Assembly: GCA_002416505.1 (NCBI GenBank)
Contig: DIAM01000013.1
Coordinates: 195,814-259,813, forward strand
Reading direction: 5' to 3'
From: Gammaproteobacteria bacterium UBA5078
GTDB taxonomy: Bacteria; Pseudomonadota; Gammaproteobacteria; Pseudomonadales; Pseudohongiellaceae
DNA: 64,000 bases
Shown: piece by piece, positions 1-8,349 of the stretch
Numbering within the stretch: position 1 is the stretch's first letter
Layout of the letters: each line of letters starts with the position of its first letter
Notes under the pieces: generated by a model
Seen by the model: the letters and a program-made list of their open reading frames with translations, nothing else
Told to the model about the DNA's origin: nothing
Database searches by the model: none
Program-made: the position numbers and the translations under genes

Positions 1-477
1 TATGGCAATAATGACCCGCAGGATATCGAGCGCTTCTTCTTAACCGCGGGTGCGATTGGCATCCTCTATAAGATAAATGCTTCGATAAGCGGTGCTGAAG
101 TAGGCTGTCAGGGTGAGGTCGGTTCGGCCTGCTCCATGGCGGCGGGCGCACTTGCTGAGGTGATGGGAGCAACGCCAGAACAGGTAGAGAACGCCGCCGA
201 GATCGCCATGGAACATAACTTAGGGCTAACCTGTGATCCAATCGGGGGCTTAGTACAGGTGCCCTGCATAGAGCGCAACGCGATGGCTGCCATCAAGGCG
301 ATCAGTGCCGCGCGCATGGCGCTGCGTGGCAACGGTGAGCACTATGTGTCGCTCGATCAGGTGATCAAGACAATGCGCGATACTGGGCGCGACATGCAAA
401 CCAAATACAAGGAGACCTCTCGCGGCGGCCTCGCGGTGAATGTGATAGAGGTACCCGTCTCGATTATCGAATGCTGA
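1..477 (+). CDS. sdaA: L-serine dehydratase, C-terminal part (cut by window start)
   Basis: The open frame runs in from base 1 and ends at TGA 475-477. It is the catalytic alpha-domain end of an iron-sulfur L-serine ammonia-lyase, which deaminates serine to pyruvate in the cytoplasm. Visible signatures are GCQGEVGSACSMAAG and, further on, CDPIGGLVQVPC, which carry cysteines of the kind that ligate the [4Fe-4S] cluster, followed by IERNAMAAIKA. The C-terminus (ending SIIEC) is complete; the N-terminus lies outside the window, so a one-chain or split enzyme cannot be told apart. The next gene converges three bases downstream. The family is secure. The choice of sdaA rather than a paralogue such as sdaB is less so. 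Confidence 0.93.
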   Translation, partial: YGNNDPQDIERFFLTAGAIGILYKINASISGAEVGCQGEVGSACSMAAGALAEVMGATPEQVENAAEIAMEHNLGLTCDPIGGLVQVPCIERNAMAAIKAISAARMALRGNGEHYVSLDQVIKTMRDTGRDMQTKYKETSRGGLAVNVIEVPVSIIEC

Positions 478-480
478 GGC

Positions 481-1032
481 CTACTTACTGTAGAGAATCA
501 CATCTGTAGCAAGCATGGAATAGGCAGAAATCCCGATCTCCTTATGAGTCATGCTTATCGCCATAGTCCCTTGGACATAGTAGGGCTCGTAGATCGATTT
601 GAGTGGAAAGCCGCCTGGCACCTCTACGTAAATGATCTGATTAGGAGGCGGTGGCGGTGTATGAATGCACGCACCAAAATAGGGAACTAAGAAAAATTCG
701 GTCACGTTCTGCGCCGCATCGAATTCGAGAGGCACCACGAAACCAGGAATCTTGACGCTTAGATTATTGAACTCTGGAACGATATTGGTCGACTGCCATG
801 CCGCGGTGACTTGATGATCGCTCACCGCCTTGGCACCTAGGTTTCCGCCGAGAGTTGGACGAGCATCATTACTCGGGTCCGCTCCGTGTTGCACAGCCGG
901 CTGGCTGAGCAATGCATCACGATCCGTTGGCGGCAATAGCTCTAGCCAATTTACTTCTCTGAAGTCTTGTGCGTGCACCAAATTTGCACACAGCAGCAGA
1001 CCGGATGCTGCGAGTTTATGAAAGCGTTTCAT
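481..1032 (-). CDS. DUF3299 family exported protein
   Basis: This 183-residue protein starts with a classical signal peptide, MKRFHKLAASGLLLCANLVHA, cleaved before QDF, so it should be periplasmic. I chose the ATG at 1032 because the longer frame adds 19 residues ahead of this signal peptide. The body contains LSVKIPGFVVPLEF, FFLVPYFGACIHTPPPPPNQIIYV and an SIYEPYYVQG segment, which I recognise as the DUF3299 pattern; the conserved Cys-Ile-His is a plausible metal site. The function is unknown. It is divergent from an ABC ATPase/permease pair. From memory, DUF3299 proteins often sit with such pairs, including in zinc-regulated clusters of Vibrio, so a role in metal handling is a reasonable inference but is not shown. 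Confidence 0.8.
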   Translation of the reverse strand: MKRFHKLAASGLLLCANLVHAQDFREVNWLELLPPTDRDALLSQPAVQHGADPSNDARPTLGGNLGAKAVSDHQVTAAWQSTNIVPEFNNLSVKIPGFVVPLEFDAAQNVTEFFLVPYFGACIHTPPPPPNQIIYVEVPGGFPLKSIYEPYYVQGTMAISMTHKEIGISAYSMLATDVILYSK

Positions 1033-1057
1033 TAAATAGATCACCCTATAAGAAGCA

Positions 1058-1085
1058 TTGCGAAGTGTCATTTCGCACTTATAAT
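1058..1085 (+). promoter_or_regulatory. Candidate promoter with operator-like inverted repeat for the ABC pair
   Basis: A perfect TATAAT at 1080-1085 lies 16 bases after TTGCGA (1058-1063, four of six matches to TTGACA). The spacer holds an inverted repeat, AAGTG at 1063-1067 and CACTT at 1076-1080. A second overlapping repeat, GCGAA/TTCGC, is centred slightly upstream. A repressor bound there would block RNA polymerase. The repeat does not match the Zur or Fur consensus I know. Confidence 0.5.
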
Positions 1086-1121
1086 GCAATAGCCTTTTTG
1101 AATTATCAACGGTAGTTATAA

Positions 1122-1817
1122 ATGACTTACGCGATAGAGTGCCAAGACATAATTTTTAAATGGCCTGGCAGCAATAGCCCTGTGCTAGAGATCAATGAGT
1201 TTAATGTAGAGCGTGGAGAACGCCTCTTCCTGTACGGCGCCTCTGGGTCAGGGAAATCCACCCTCCTTAGTTTGATCACCGGCCTACTACACTCCAGAGA
1301 GGGCGAGATTCGTGTACTCGATAAAGACATGAGTAAAATGGGCGACCGTGCCAAAGATCGCTTTCGCGCGCAGCATATCGGTTTCGTTTTTCAGCAGTTC
1401 AATCTGATTCCTTATCTAGATGTAGAGAGCAATATCGGCCTAGCGGCCAATCTAGCGGGTCTTTCCAAGTCCGAGACCAAACAACGGACCCTGACGCTGC
1501 TCGATGCGTTGCTCATCGACCCTCGCTTCCAGTCACAGCGCGCAGACAAACTGAGTATCGGTCAGCAACAGCGTGTCGCGGTTGCACGCGCACTGATCAA
1601 CGAGCCCGAGATATTGATAGCGGACGAGCCCACCTCCTCACTCGACGAGGAAGCAAAAGACGAGTTCATCGAACTACTACTCAAGACTCAACAACGCACT
1701 GGCGCGAGCGTCATATTCGTGAGCCATGACCGCAGCTTAATGAAACACTTCGACCGCACCCAAAGCATGACAGACATCAACCGCGTGCTCGCTCATCGAG
1801 GCAGCCATGTTATTTAG
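1122..1817 (+). CDS. ABC transporter ATP-binding protein (LolD/MacB type)
   Basis: A 231-residue stand-alone nucleotide-binding subunit. Walker A GASGSGKST is at residues 39-47, the Q-loop is in FVFQQFNLIP, Walker B is ILIADEPTSSLDEE, and the switch histidine is in FVSHD. The signature is LSIGQ rather than LSGGQ, a variant seen in some members of this family. It overlaps the following permease gene by 11 bases, so the two are translationally coupled and should form one complex. LolD/MacB-type ATPases drive mechanotransmission across the membrane rather than classical substrate translocation. The ATG at 1122 has no strong ribosome-binding site. The substrate is unknown; the DUF3299 neighbour hints at metal homeostasis. 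Confidence 0.9.
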   Translation: MTYAIECQDIIFKWPGSNSPVLEINEFNVERGERLFLYGASGSGKSTLLSLITGLLHSREGEIRVLDKDMSKMGDRAKDRFRAQHIGFVFQQFNLIPYLDVESNIGLAANLAGLSKSETKQRTLTLLDALLIDPRFQSQRADKLSIGQQQRVAVARALINEPEILIADEPTSSLDEEAKDEFIELLLKTQQRTGASVIFVSHDRSLMKHFDRTQSMTDINRVLAHRGSHVI

Positions 1818-3048
1818 TATCGCGTGGCAGAGCCTACTCAATCGCAAAGTCAGCGTGGCACTGACCCTCGCGTCCTTAACATTGAGTGTCATTGTCGTTG
1901 TTGGCGTCGAACATATTCGCAGTCAGGCCAGAGCGAGCTTCGAGCGAACGGTGTCTGGGGTAGACCTCATCGTCGGTGCACGCACCAGTCAGATCAATCT
2001 ATTACTCTACTCGGTGTTCCGCATCGGCAATGCCACGAACGGAATTAGCAGCGAGAGCTACGAGCTAATCGCGGGAGACCCCCGTGTCGCTTGGACTATC
2101 CCACTATCCCTAGGCGATTCCCATAGAGGCTATCGAGTACTAGGTACCGACTCTAACTTCTTCGAACATTTTCACTTCGCTCAGCAAAATAGCCTCGAGT
2201 TCAGCCAGGGAAAGGCCTTCTCGAGCGCTTTCGAGACCGTACTGGGCGCCGAGGTGGCACGGCGGCTTGCATACCAGCTTGGCGATAGCATCACCCTCTC
2301 ACATGGCTTAGGAGAGATCAGTTTCAGCAATCACGAGAGCACGCCATTTACCGTTAGCGGAATACTCGAGCCGACTGGCACGCCCGTCGATCGGACAGTC
2401 CATGTAACGCTCGCAGGCTTAGACGCGGCACACGGCTTAGGCCCACATGAAGACACTCATCAACACGACGATGATAGCGGCGCAGAACAGCATATTGACA
2501 GCGATGAGGTCACAGCCTTTATGTTAGGCCTACACTCTCGAATGAGCGTGTTTGAGATACAGAGAGCCATAAACGAACATGCTGGCGAACCCCTACTCGC
2601 GATTCTTCCCGGTGTCGCACTCGCTCAGTTGTGGGAGGTTATGGGCAGTGTCGAGAGCATTCTAGCGCTAATCTCCGCCTTGGTGATGCTAGCCTCATTG
2701 CTTGGAATTGCCACTATGCTTTTTGCCTCTATGCGTGAGCGACAACGCGAAATCTTCCTCTTCCGCAGCGTTGGCATGCACTCCACGTCGATTTTCTTCC
2801 TCATCGAGATCGAGGCGATACTAATCACAACACTGGGCATAGGATTCGGCTTAGGCGTCGTTTGGGTCACGCTGAGTGCTGGTCAAGACTGGTTAAGCCA
2901 AGAGTATGGCCTCATGATAGATACGCTCCCCTTAAGCCCAAGTATCACGGCGTATCTAGGCGTCATCCTCATTGCCTCACTGCTGCTCTCGCTACTACCA
3001 GGAGTAGCGGCCTACAGGAGTTCACTCGGCACCAAGCTTAAGTTCTAA
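1807..3048 (+). CDS. FtsX/MacB-type ABC permease with His/Asp-rich loop
   Basis: A 413-residue inner-membrane permease with the MacB topology: one N-terminal membrane segment (about residues 15-37), a large periplasmic domain, then three C-terminal segments starting near 280, 335 and 375. The periplasmic domain contains a short His/Asp/Glu-rich stretch at residues 214-229 with four histidines (H214, H218, H220, H229) among acidic residues. This is the kind of sequence that binds transition metals. It overlaps the ATPase gene by 11 bases and must be its partner. No membrane-fusion (MacA-like) or TolC-like gene is nearby, so a full tripartite pump is not encoded here. Metal relevance is inferred from the loop and the DUF3299 neighbour. 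Confidence 0.88.
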   Translation: MLFSIAWQSLLNRKVSVALTLASLTLSVIVVVGVEHIRSQARASFERTVSGVDLIVGARTSQINLLLYSVFRIGNATNGISSESYELIAGDPRVAWTIPLSLGDSHRGYRVLGTDSNFFEHFHFAQQNSLEFSQGKAFSSAFETVLGAEVARRLAYQLGDSITLSHGLGEISFSNHESTPFTVSGILEPTGTPVDRTVHVTLAGLDAAHGLGPHEDTHQHDDDSGAEQHIDSDEVTAFMLGLHSRMSVFEIQRAINEHAGEPLLAILPGVALAQLWEVMGSVESILALISALVMLASLLGIATMLFASMRERQREIFLFRSVGMHSTSIFFLIEIEAILITTLGIGFGLGVVWVTLSAGQDWLSQEYGLMIDTLPLSPSITAYLGVILIASLLLSLLPGVAAYRSSLGTKLKF

Positions 3049-3487
3049 CCGAGATTGTTTCTGCCATCTATGACAGAGAGTGCACGCCTCTTCTTGGTGC
3101 CGAAAATTTGCGCAGGCTCATTTTTTGTGCACTACTCATAATATAACTAGCATTCTAATACTAGAATGGCAGATATGTTTTCGCCGTTAGTTGTAGCGAC
3201 TAACCCGGCATCGCATTTAATAAAGTCAGGTTTTCCACAACTTACGCCAGCTTTCTCGAGACTGCGCGGTTGCTCACGACAATTCTCCACCTTCGTATTT
3301 TTCATGCCCGATTGTGGCACACAAAATGCTCTCCTAAGCTCGAGTCACATTGTAACGGCTCACAGTCTCTCTTAGACATTGATTCAGTCTCTTAAGCAGG
3401 GAATGCTCGCTAATTAATCTGCGCGGTACGGCGATGCCGGTACTCTTGCGCTCACTATCAAACATCAAGACCAGAGGAAAATAATCG
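3049..3487 (+). other. 439-base intergenic region, no gene seen
   Basis: This gap separates the ABC permease from the first M20 gene, both on the plus strand. It is more AT-rich than its surroundings. The only open frames are short and lack a ribosome-binding site or recognisable protein sequence. A small inverted repeat, ATTCTA/TAGAAT, spans 3152-3167. A GAGGAAAA ribosome-binding site just before 3488 serves the next gene. The gap probably holds that gene's promoter, but I cannot place it convincingly. Confidence 0.5.
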
Positions 3488-5125
3488 ATGAGGCCTTCCA
3501 TGATTGTAAAAAGCGCATTGCTTACTAAGCGCAAAATCCTTGCAGCACTCGTGCTCGCCGCGATGAGCCATGCCCCTTTGTCATTCGGGCAAGACTCCGA
3601 TGCGCTTAAGGATGAACTCGCCGCGAACATCGACGGACGCGCCAAGCTCGTACAAGAGATGGTGGACTCCATATTCAGTTTTGCCGAACCTGGTTTTCAA
3701 GAGTTTGAGACCTCTGCCTATATCACGGGCATCCTCGCCGAGAACGGTTTCGAGATCGAGATGGGCATCTCCGGCATCCCGACCGCCTGGACAGCCACAT
3801 GGTCAAACGGTGACGGCCCCACTATCGCCCTTGGCAGTGACATCGACGCCCTGCTCGGCCTCTCTCAGCTACCCGGTTCTCCGGAGATTCAGGCAATGAT
3901 CCCTGGCGCTCCTGGTCACGGCGAGGGCCATAACTCGGGCATGCCCGCAATGGTCGCGGCCGCCCTCGCAGTGCAAGACCTCATGGTCGAGCACGACATC
4001 CCAGGCACACTCATGCTATGGCCTGGGGTCGCAGAAGAGTTGTTGGCGACTAAGGCTTACTTCGTGCGTGATGGAATCTTCGACGACGTCGATGCCAACA
4101 TCTTCTCCCACGTAGGTCGCGACTTGAACACTTCCTGGGGTACCACTGGCGGGAATGGCATGGTCTCGGTGGAGTACACCTTCCACGGCAAGACGGCGCA
4201 TGGCGCCGGCGCTCCCTGGGCCGGACGTAGCGCGTTGGATGCAGTCGAGGTTATGAACTACGCGTGGAATATGCGCAGAGAACACCTGCCGTTGACGCAA
4301 CGTTCACACTACATCATCAGTAATGGCGGCGGGCAGCCGAATATCGTGCCGGACCTCGCCTCGGTCTGGTATTACTTCCGCGAACAGACTTTCGAGTCCG
4401 TGCGCGATCTATTTGAGACGGGCAATACGATATCCGAGGCAGCCGCGATGGCGACAGGCACCACGGTGGAGCGTCGGATTCTGGGATACGCGGCGCCTCA
4501 ACACGGCAACAAGCCGATGGCAGAAGCAGCCTACGAGAATATCAAGAAGGTTGGCCTGCCACGCTGGAGCGAGGAGGACATTCAGTTCGCCCGTGCAGTG
4601 CAGCAACGCAACACTACATCCTTCGTCGACTATATGGGAGGCGCCGAATCGCCACTCGTAACGGAACTAGATGAGTTGTCCACACCAGAGACTCGCGGCC
4701 CCGCAATGGGCGGCGGTTCGGACGATATCGGCGACATCATGTGGACCGTGCCTACGATCACGATTCGCTACCCTTCCAATGTGCCCAACACTACGGGTCA
4801 CCATGTCACGGCAGCAATGGCGATGGCGACACCGATTGCGCATAAAGGGGCGGTCACCGGAGCCAAGGCTGTGGGCATGACGGTACTGGATCTCCTACTC
4901 GACCCCACGCTGATTCCGAAGGCGAAAGACTACTTCGACAACGTGCAACTCAACGGTACCTCCTATGCCCCAGTACTGTCAGAGTCTGATATGCCAGCGA
5001 TCGATCTCAATACCGAGATCATGAGCCAGATGCGACCTCAGATGCGCGAGTATTACTACGATCCTTCTCGCTATGACAGCTATCTCGAGCAGCTAGGAAT
5101 CGACTACCCACCCGTTGCGCAATAG
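3488..5125 (+). CDS. Exported M20 (AbgB-like) amidohydrolase, copy A
   Basis: A 545-residue metallohydrolase with a signal peptide (cleavage near residue 35, before DSDALK). It should act in the periplasm on an amide or peptide bond. The M20D pattern is clear: SDIDALLG, then PGHGEGHNSG (metal ligands, with Glu where many members have Cys), PGVAEELLATKAY, a dimerisation domain beginning HGKTAHGAGAPWAGRSALD, and a C-terminal metal-site region with HH at 438-439 followed by the AbgB-like PIAHKGAVTGAKAVGMTVLDLL. The start at 3488 follows a GAGGAAAA ribosome-binding site. A tandem copy about 85% identical by eye follows after 79 bases. The relatives include p-aminobenzoyl-glutamate hydrolase, but the true substrate is not known. 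Confidence 0.88.
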   Translation: MRPSMIVKSALLTKRKILAALVLAAMSHAPLSFGQDSDALKDELAANIDGRAKLVQEMVDSIFSFAEPGFQEFETSAYITGILAENGFEIEMGISGIPTAWTATWSNGDGPTIALGSDIDALLGLSQLPGSPEIQAMIPGAPGHGEGHNSGMPAMVAAALAVQDLMVEHDIPGTLMLWPGVAEELLATKAYFVRDGIFDDVDANIFSHVGRDLNTSWGTTGGNGMVSVEYTFHGKTAHGAGAPWAGRSALDAVEVMNYAWNMRREHLPLTQRSHYIISNGGGQPNIVPDLASVWYYFREQTFESVRDLFETGNTISEAAAMATGTTVERRILGYAAPQHGNKPMAEAAYENIKKVGLPRWSEEDIQFARAVQQRNTTSFVDYMGGAESPLVTELDELSTPETRGPAMGGGSDDIGDIMWTVPTITIRYPSNVPNTTGHHVTAAMAMATPIAHKGAVTGAKAVGMTVLDLLLDPTLIPKAKDYFDNVQLNGTSYAPVLSESDMPAIDLNTEIMSQMRPQMREYYYDPSRYDSYLEQLGIDYPPVAQ

Positions 5126-5204
5126 CACCGAGCTAGCGATGTAAACCGGACTAGTGGCACAGCCGTGCCACTAGTTTTTCAATTGCAGTATTGAGGAACA
5201 CTTT

Positions 5205-6830
5205 ATGAAAGGCCCTCGCTCACTAATGTTTAGAAAACGCGTTCTCTTGGGCGCCGTGTTGTTGGCGTCTATGGCGCAAGCCTCCTCCTCTGTCGCCCAG
5301 GATATCGATGCCCTGAAGAGTGAGCTCGAGCGCAATATCGACAACCGTGCGAAATTAGTCCAGGAGATGGTGGACTCGATCTTCAGCTTCGCCGAGCCTG
5401 GCTTTCAGGAGTTCGAAACCTCTGCCTATATTACTGGCATTTTGGAAGACAATGGATTCGAGATCGAGATGGGTATCGCTGGCATTCCTACTGCGTGGAC
5501 CGCGGTCTGGGCAAATGGTGACGGTCCCACAATTGGTCTAGGCAGCGACATCGATGCACTTCTCGGCCTCTCGCAGTTGCCCGGCTCCTCGGAGATCCAA
5601 CCCTTAGTGATCGGCGCTCCCGGTCATGGCGAGGGTCATAACTCTGGAATGCCAGCCATGGTAGCTGCAGCGCTCGCCGTGAAGGACCTGATGATCGAGC
5701 ATGATATCAAGGGCCGCCTCAAGGTGTGGCCAGGGGTCGCCGAAGAATTACTGGCCACCAAAGCTTACTATGTTCGCGACGGAGTCTTCGACGATGTCGA
5801 TGCCAACATCTTCACACACGTGGGCAACCGGCTCGGCACCTCCTGGGGCGCCACCGGTGGCAGTGGCATGGTCTCGGTCGAGTACTCTTTCCACGGCAAG
5901 ACCGCCCATGCGGCGGGGGCACCATGGGCTGGACGCAGTGCTCTGGACGGCGTCGAACTAATGAATTACGCGTGGAATATGCGTCGCGAGCATCTGCCCT
6001 TGTCGCAGCGCTCGCACTATATTATCAGTAACGGCGGCGGCCAACCCAACATCGTGCCGGACGAGGCGGCGGTGTGGTACTACTTCCGCGACCTCACCTT
6101 CGAATCAGTGCGTGAACTATTCGAGATAGGTAACACGATCTCAGAGGCGGCGGCGATAGGCACTGGCACTACCGTGAGTCGTCGGGTATTGGGCTACGCG
6201 GCACCTCAGCATGGCAACAAGCCGATGGCAGAGGCCGCCTACGAGAACATCAAGCGCGTCGGCATGCCACGCTGGAGCGAGGACGACATGAAGTTCGCGC
6301 GTCAAGTTCAGGAGCGCAACACCACGTCTTTCGTAGATTATATGAATGGCGGCGAGGCACCTCTTAACACCGAAATATCGGAGCTGTCCTCGCCCGAGAC
6401 CCGTGGCCCGGCAACCGGCGGCCCGTCCGATGACATCGGCGACATCATGTGGACAGTGCCGACGATCACGATCGGCTATCCTTCAAACATCCCTAGAACG
6501 ACATTCCACCATGTGACCGCCGCTATGGGTATGGCGACGCCTATCGCCCATAAAGGCGCAGTGACAGGCGCTAAGGCGGTAGGAATGACGGTGCTAGACC
6601 TATTGACGGATCCAACGCTGATTCCTGAGGCTAAGGACTATTTCGAGAACGTGCAACTCAATGGCACCTCTTACGCACCGGTGCTAACCGCGGCGGATCA
6701 GCCTGCCATCGATCTAAACCGCGAAGTGATGGAACAATTGCGACCTAAGATGCGGGAGTATTACTACGATCCATCGCGCTTCGACAGTTATTTGGAACAA
6801 CTGGGTATCGACTACCCTCCCGAGCAGTAA
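5205..6830 (+). CDS. Exported M20 (AbgB-like) amidohydrolase, copy B
   Basis: A 541-residue tandem paralogue of the preceding gene, with the same signal peptide arrangement (cleavage after SSVAQ), the same PGHGEGHNSG metal motif, the same dimerisation domain and the same C-terminus ending LGIDYPP. The start follows TTGAGGAA. The two proteins are about 85% identical by eye. Differences cluster in the N-terminus and around the last metal histidines: PNTTGHH in copy A becomes PRTTFHH here, and IRYPSN becomes IGYPSN. Such changes beside the active site suggest that the two copies differ in substrate range. A strong terminator follows, so the two genes probably form one transcript. Confidence 0.88.
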   Translation: MKGPRSLMFRKRVLLGAVLLASMAQASSSVAQDIDALKSELERNIDNRAKLVQEMVDSIFSFAEPGFQEFETSAYITGILEDNGFEIEMGIAGIPTAWTAVWANGDGPTIGLGSDIDALLGLSQLPGSSEIQPLVIGAPGHGEGHNSGMPAMVAAALAVKDLMIEHDIKGRLKVWPGVAEELLATKAYYVRDGVFDDVDANIFTHVGNRLGTSWGATGGSGMVSVEYSFHGKTAHAAGAPWAGRSALDGVELMNYAWNMRREHLPLSQRSHYIISNGGGQPNIVPDEAAVWYYFRDLTFESVRELFEIGNTISEAAAIGTGTTVSRRVLGYAAPQHGNKPMAEAAYENIKRVGMPRWSEDDMKFARQVQERNTTSFVDYMNGGEAPLNTEISELSSPETRGPATGGPSDDIGDIMWTVPTITIGYPSNIPRTTFHHVTAAMGMATPIAHKGAVTGAKAVGMTVLDLLTDPTLIPEAKDYFENVQLNGTSYAPVLTAADQPAIDLNREVMEQLRPKMREYYYDPSRFDSYLEQLGIDYPPEQ

Positions 6831-6849
6831 ACAGGCGTTGTAAGTTTAG

Positions 6850-6885
6850 GACTCGTCAGTCTTCGGATTGGCGGGTCTTTTTTTT
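6850..6885 (+). terminator. Rho-independent terminator after the M20 pair
   Basis: GACTCGTCA pairs with TGGCGGGTC (some G-U pairs), the stem continues through GTC/GAT, and it is capped by a UUCG tetraloop closed by C-G. Eight T residues follow at 6878-6885. This is a textbook intrinsic terminator. Confidence 0.9.
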
Positions 6886-7000
6886 GGAATCTGCAAAAGT
6901 GCGTGAAGAGTTTGTGTTGTGCTTGAATCAACCGCCTGCAGGGTTGGCTCCTATATTAAAGGCTTAAGGTAAGCCCCATTCGAATGCCGGCGTTACTAAG

Positions 7001-8344
7001 TTAGTCCGACACGCCGTAGTTGAGCACCGACAGATCGTTAGACTCGATCAGAGTCTTGAGAACTTCCCACGGGTCTTCGCCGTGCGCCGTCTCGCGATCG
7101 CTGATATAGGCGCCTATACGCGCCCTCGCTAGGGTATAACTTGCGGCATAGGCGCCGTATTGCTCGGAGAATGCAATGAGCTGGTTCGGGCTAGGCACCA
7201 GTGCCTCGCGCTCGAGTCTAAAGGTGGCGGTCGCTTGGGGAATTGTACGATCGCTGTAGTCACGCAGAATAGGAATGGTGCCCAAGGCAATCTGATCCAG
7301 TAACACGCGTACCTGATTGTATTTCTCGATGTCGAGAGATCCTAGGCCCGCTATGGGAGCTAGCACCTCCTTCTCGAACTCTGTGCGCTCATCAAGCGGA
7401 AACAACAGGTCGACAGAATAACTCGCAGCCCCTTCACGCAGCGCCGATTCGGGAGAACGCAGCAAGGTCAGCGAGTCCTCAACCAACATCTCCCCTGCGC
7501 TCATAGCCTGCTCGAGGAACACATACTGCGCGTGATGCCCGGGATAGGTCTCATGACAGGCAACATCGAGAGCCGAGCTTAGATAGCCCATCGACAAAGG
7601 ATTGATCATCAAGACGCTCTGCCCATTGCCTTCGAAAGAGTGCCAAGGCTCATTAATATCGCGAGACCATTCGACACGCAGCTGCTCATGCGCAGGCATA
7701 GTCCAGTGGGCCAGGCTACGCGTCTTACATTCTTCCAAGGCGCGGGCGAACACTGCCTCGCGCTTATCGGCGGGCACTAGAAATTGGTTACGAAACTGAG
7801 CCAAGCGATAGGCAACCGCGCCGCTGCCAGGCAGCAAAGCCTCTAGCTGTTCACGATACACCGCTAGATCGTTCTCCTCGCTCCCCTTGAGGTCGATTCC
7901 AAAAATAGCCTTGGCTTCGTCTTCATAACTGAACTGCTCCGGCGCGATGATGGATTCCAACACTAGTATCAGCCCCTTCACCTTCCCAGTGAGAGAGGCC
8001 TGGCGTTGAGGGTGCACACTCAGCTCCGGGTCTGCCAAGTGATCTCGAAGCGACTGAGAGGACGTTAGCAATGACGCTAGGCCCGGGCCATCACCTTCCC
8101 CTCGACTATCGAGATTCTCGGGGCCGAAGTAGATATCGACCTCGCCCTCTTGTAGGCGGTCTAAGGATAGCGCCAGTTCGATATAGTCTTCGCCGTAAGC
8201 CGAGAGACGCTCCTGTGGTGAGCCTGGCGCTAACCCTAAGTACAGGCCCGCAGCGAGTGCAACCGCACAGGCCACCGCGAGCGGTAGCCGTAGGCGTTTG
8301 GAAGGGGAACTAGGAATACTCTGTATAGTTTGCTGATCTGTCAC
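7001..8344 (-). CDS. DUF885 family membrane-anchored putative metallopeptidase
   Basis: A 447-residue protein of the DUF885 family. The motif HETYPGHHAQYVF near residues 264-276 is an HExxxGHH-type zinc site, and a second conserved stretch LREGAASYSVDLLFP follows. The N-terminus has one hydrophobic segment (about residues 20-40) after basic residues, so it is probably anchored with its catalytic domain in the periplasm. I chose GTG at 8344: the upstream permease gene stops at 8350-8352 and the longer frame would run far into it. It is the last gene of a six-gene minus-strand operon with MacB-type ABC components, which suggests a role in handling a peptide or peptide-like substrate. The activity has not been demonstrated here. 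Confidence 0.82.
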   Translation of the reverse strand: MTDQQTIQSIPSSPSKRLRLPLAVACAVALAAGLYLGLAPGSPQERLSAYGEDYIELALSLDRLQEGEVDIYFGPENLDSRGEGDGPGLASLLTSSQSLRDHLADPELSVHPQRQASLTGKVKGLILVLESIIAPEQFSYEDEAKAIFGIDLKGSEENDLAVYREQLEALLPGSGAVAYRLAQFRNQFLVPADKREAVFARALEECKTRSLAHWTMPAHEQLRVEWSRDINEPWHSFEGNGQSVLMINPLSMGYLSSALDVACHETYPGHHAQYVFLEQAMSAGEMLVEDSLTLLRSPESALREGAASYSVDLLFPLDERTEFEKEVLAPIAGLGSLDIEKYNQVRVLLDQIALGTIPILRDYSDRTIPQATATFRLEREALVPSPNQLIAFSEQYGAYAASYTLARARIGAYISDRETAHGEDPWEVLKTLIESNDLSVLNYGVSD

Positions 8345-8349
8345 GTCTC

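Noticed and set aside
1063..1080. Considered as a Zur or Fur box
   Set aside because: The half-sites AAGTG/CACTT do not match the consensus of either regulator.
3166..3375. 69-codon open frame in the gap before the first M20 gene
   Set aside because: No ribosome-binding site, atypical composition and no recognisable sequence; the gap is AT-rich intergenic DNA.
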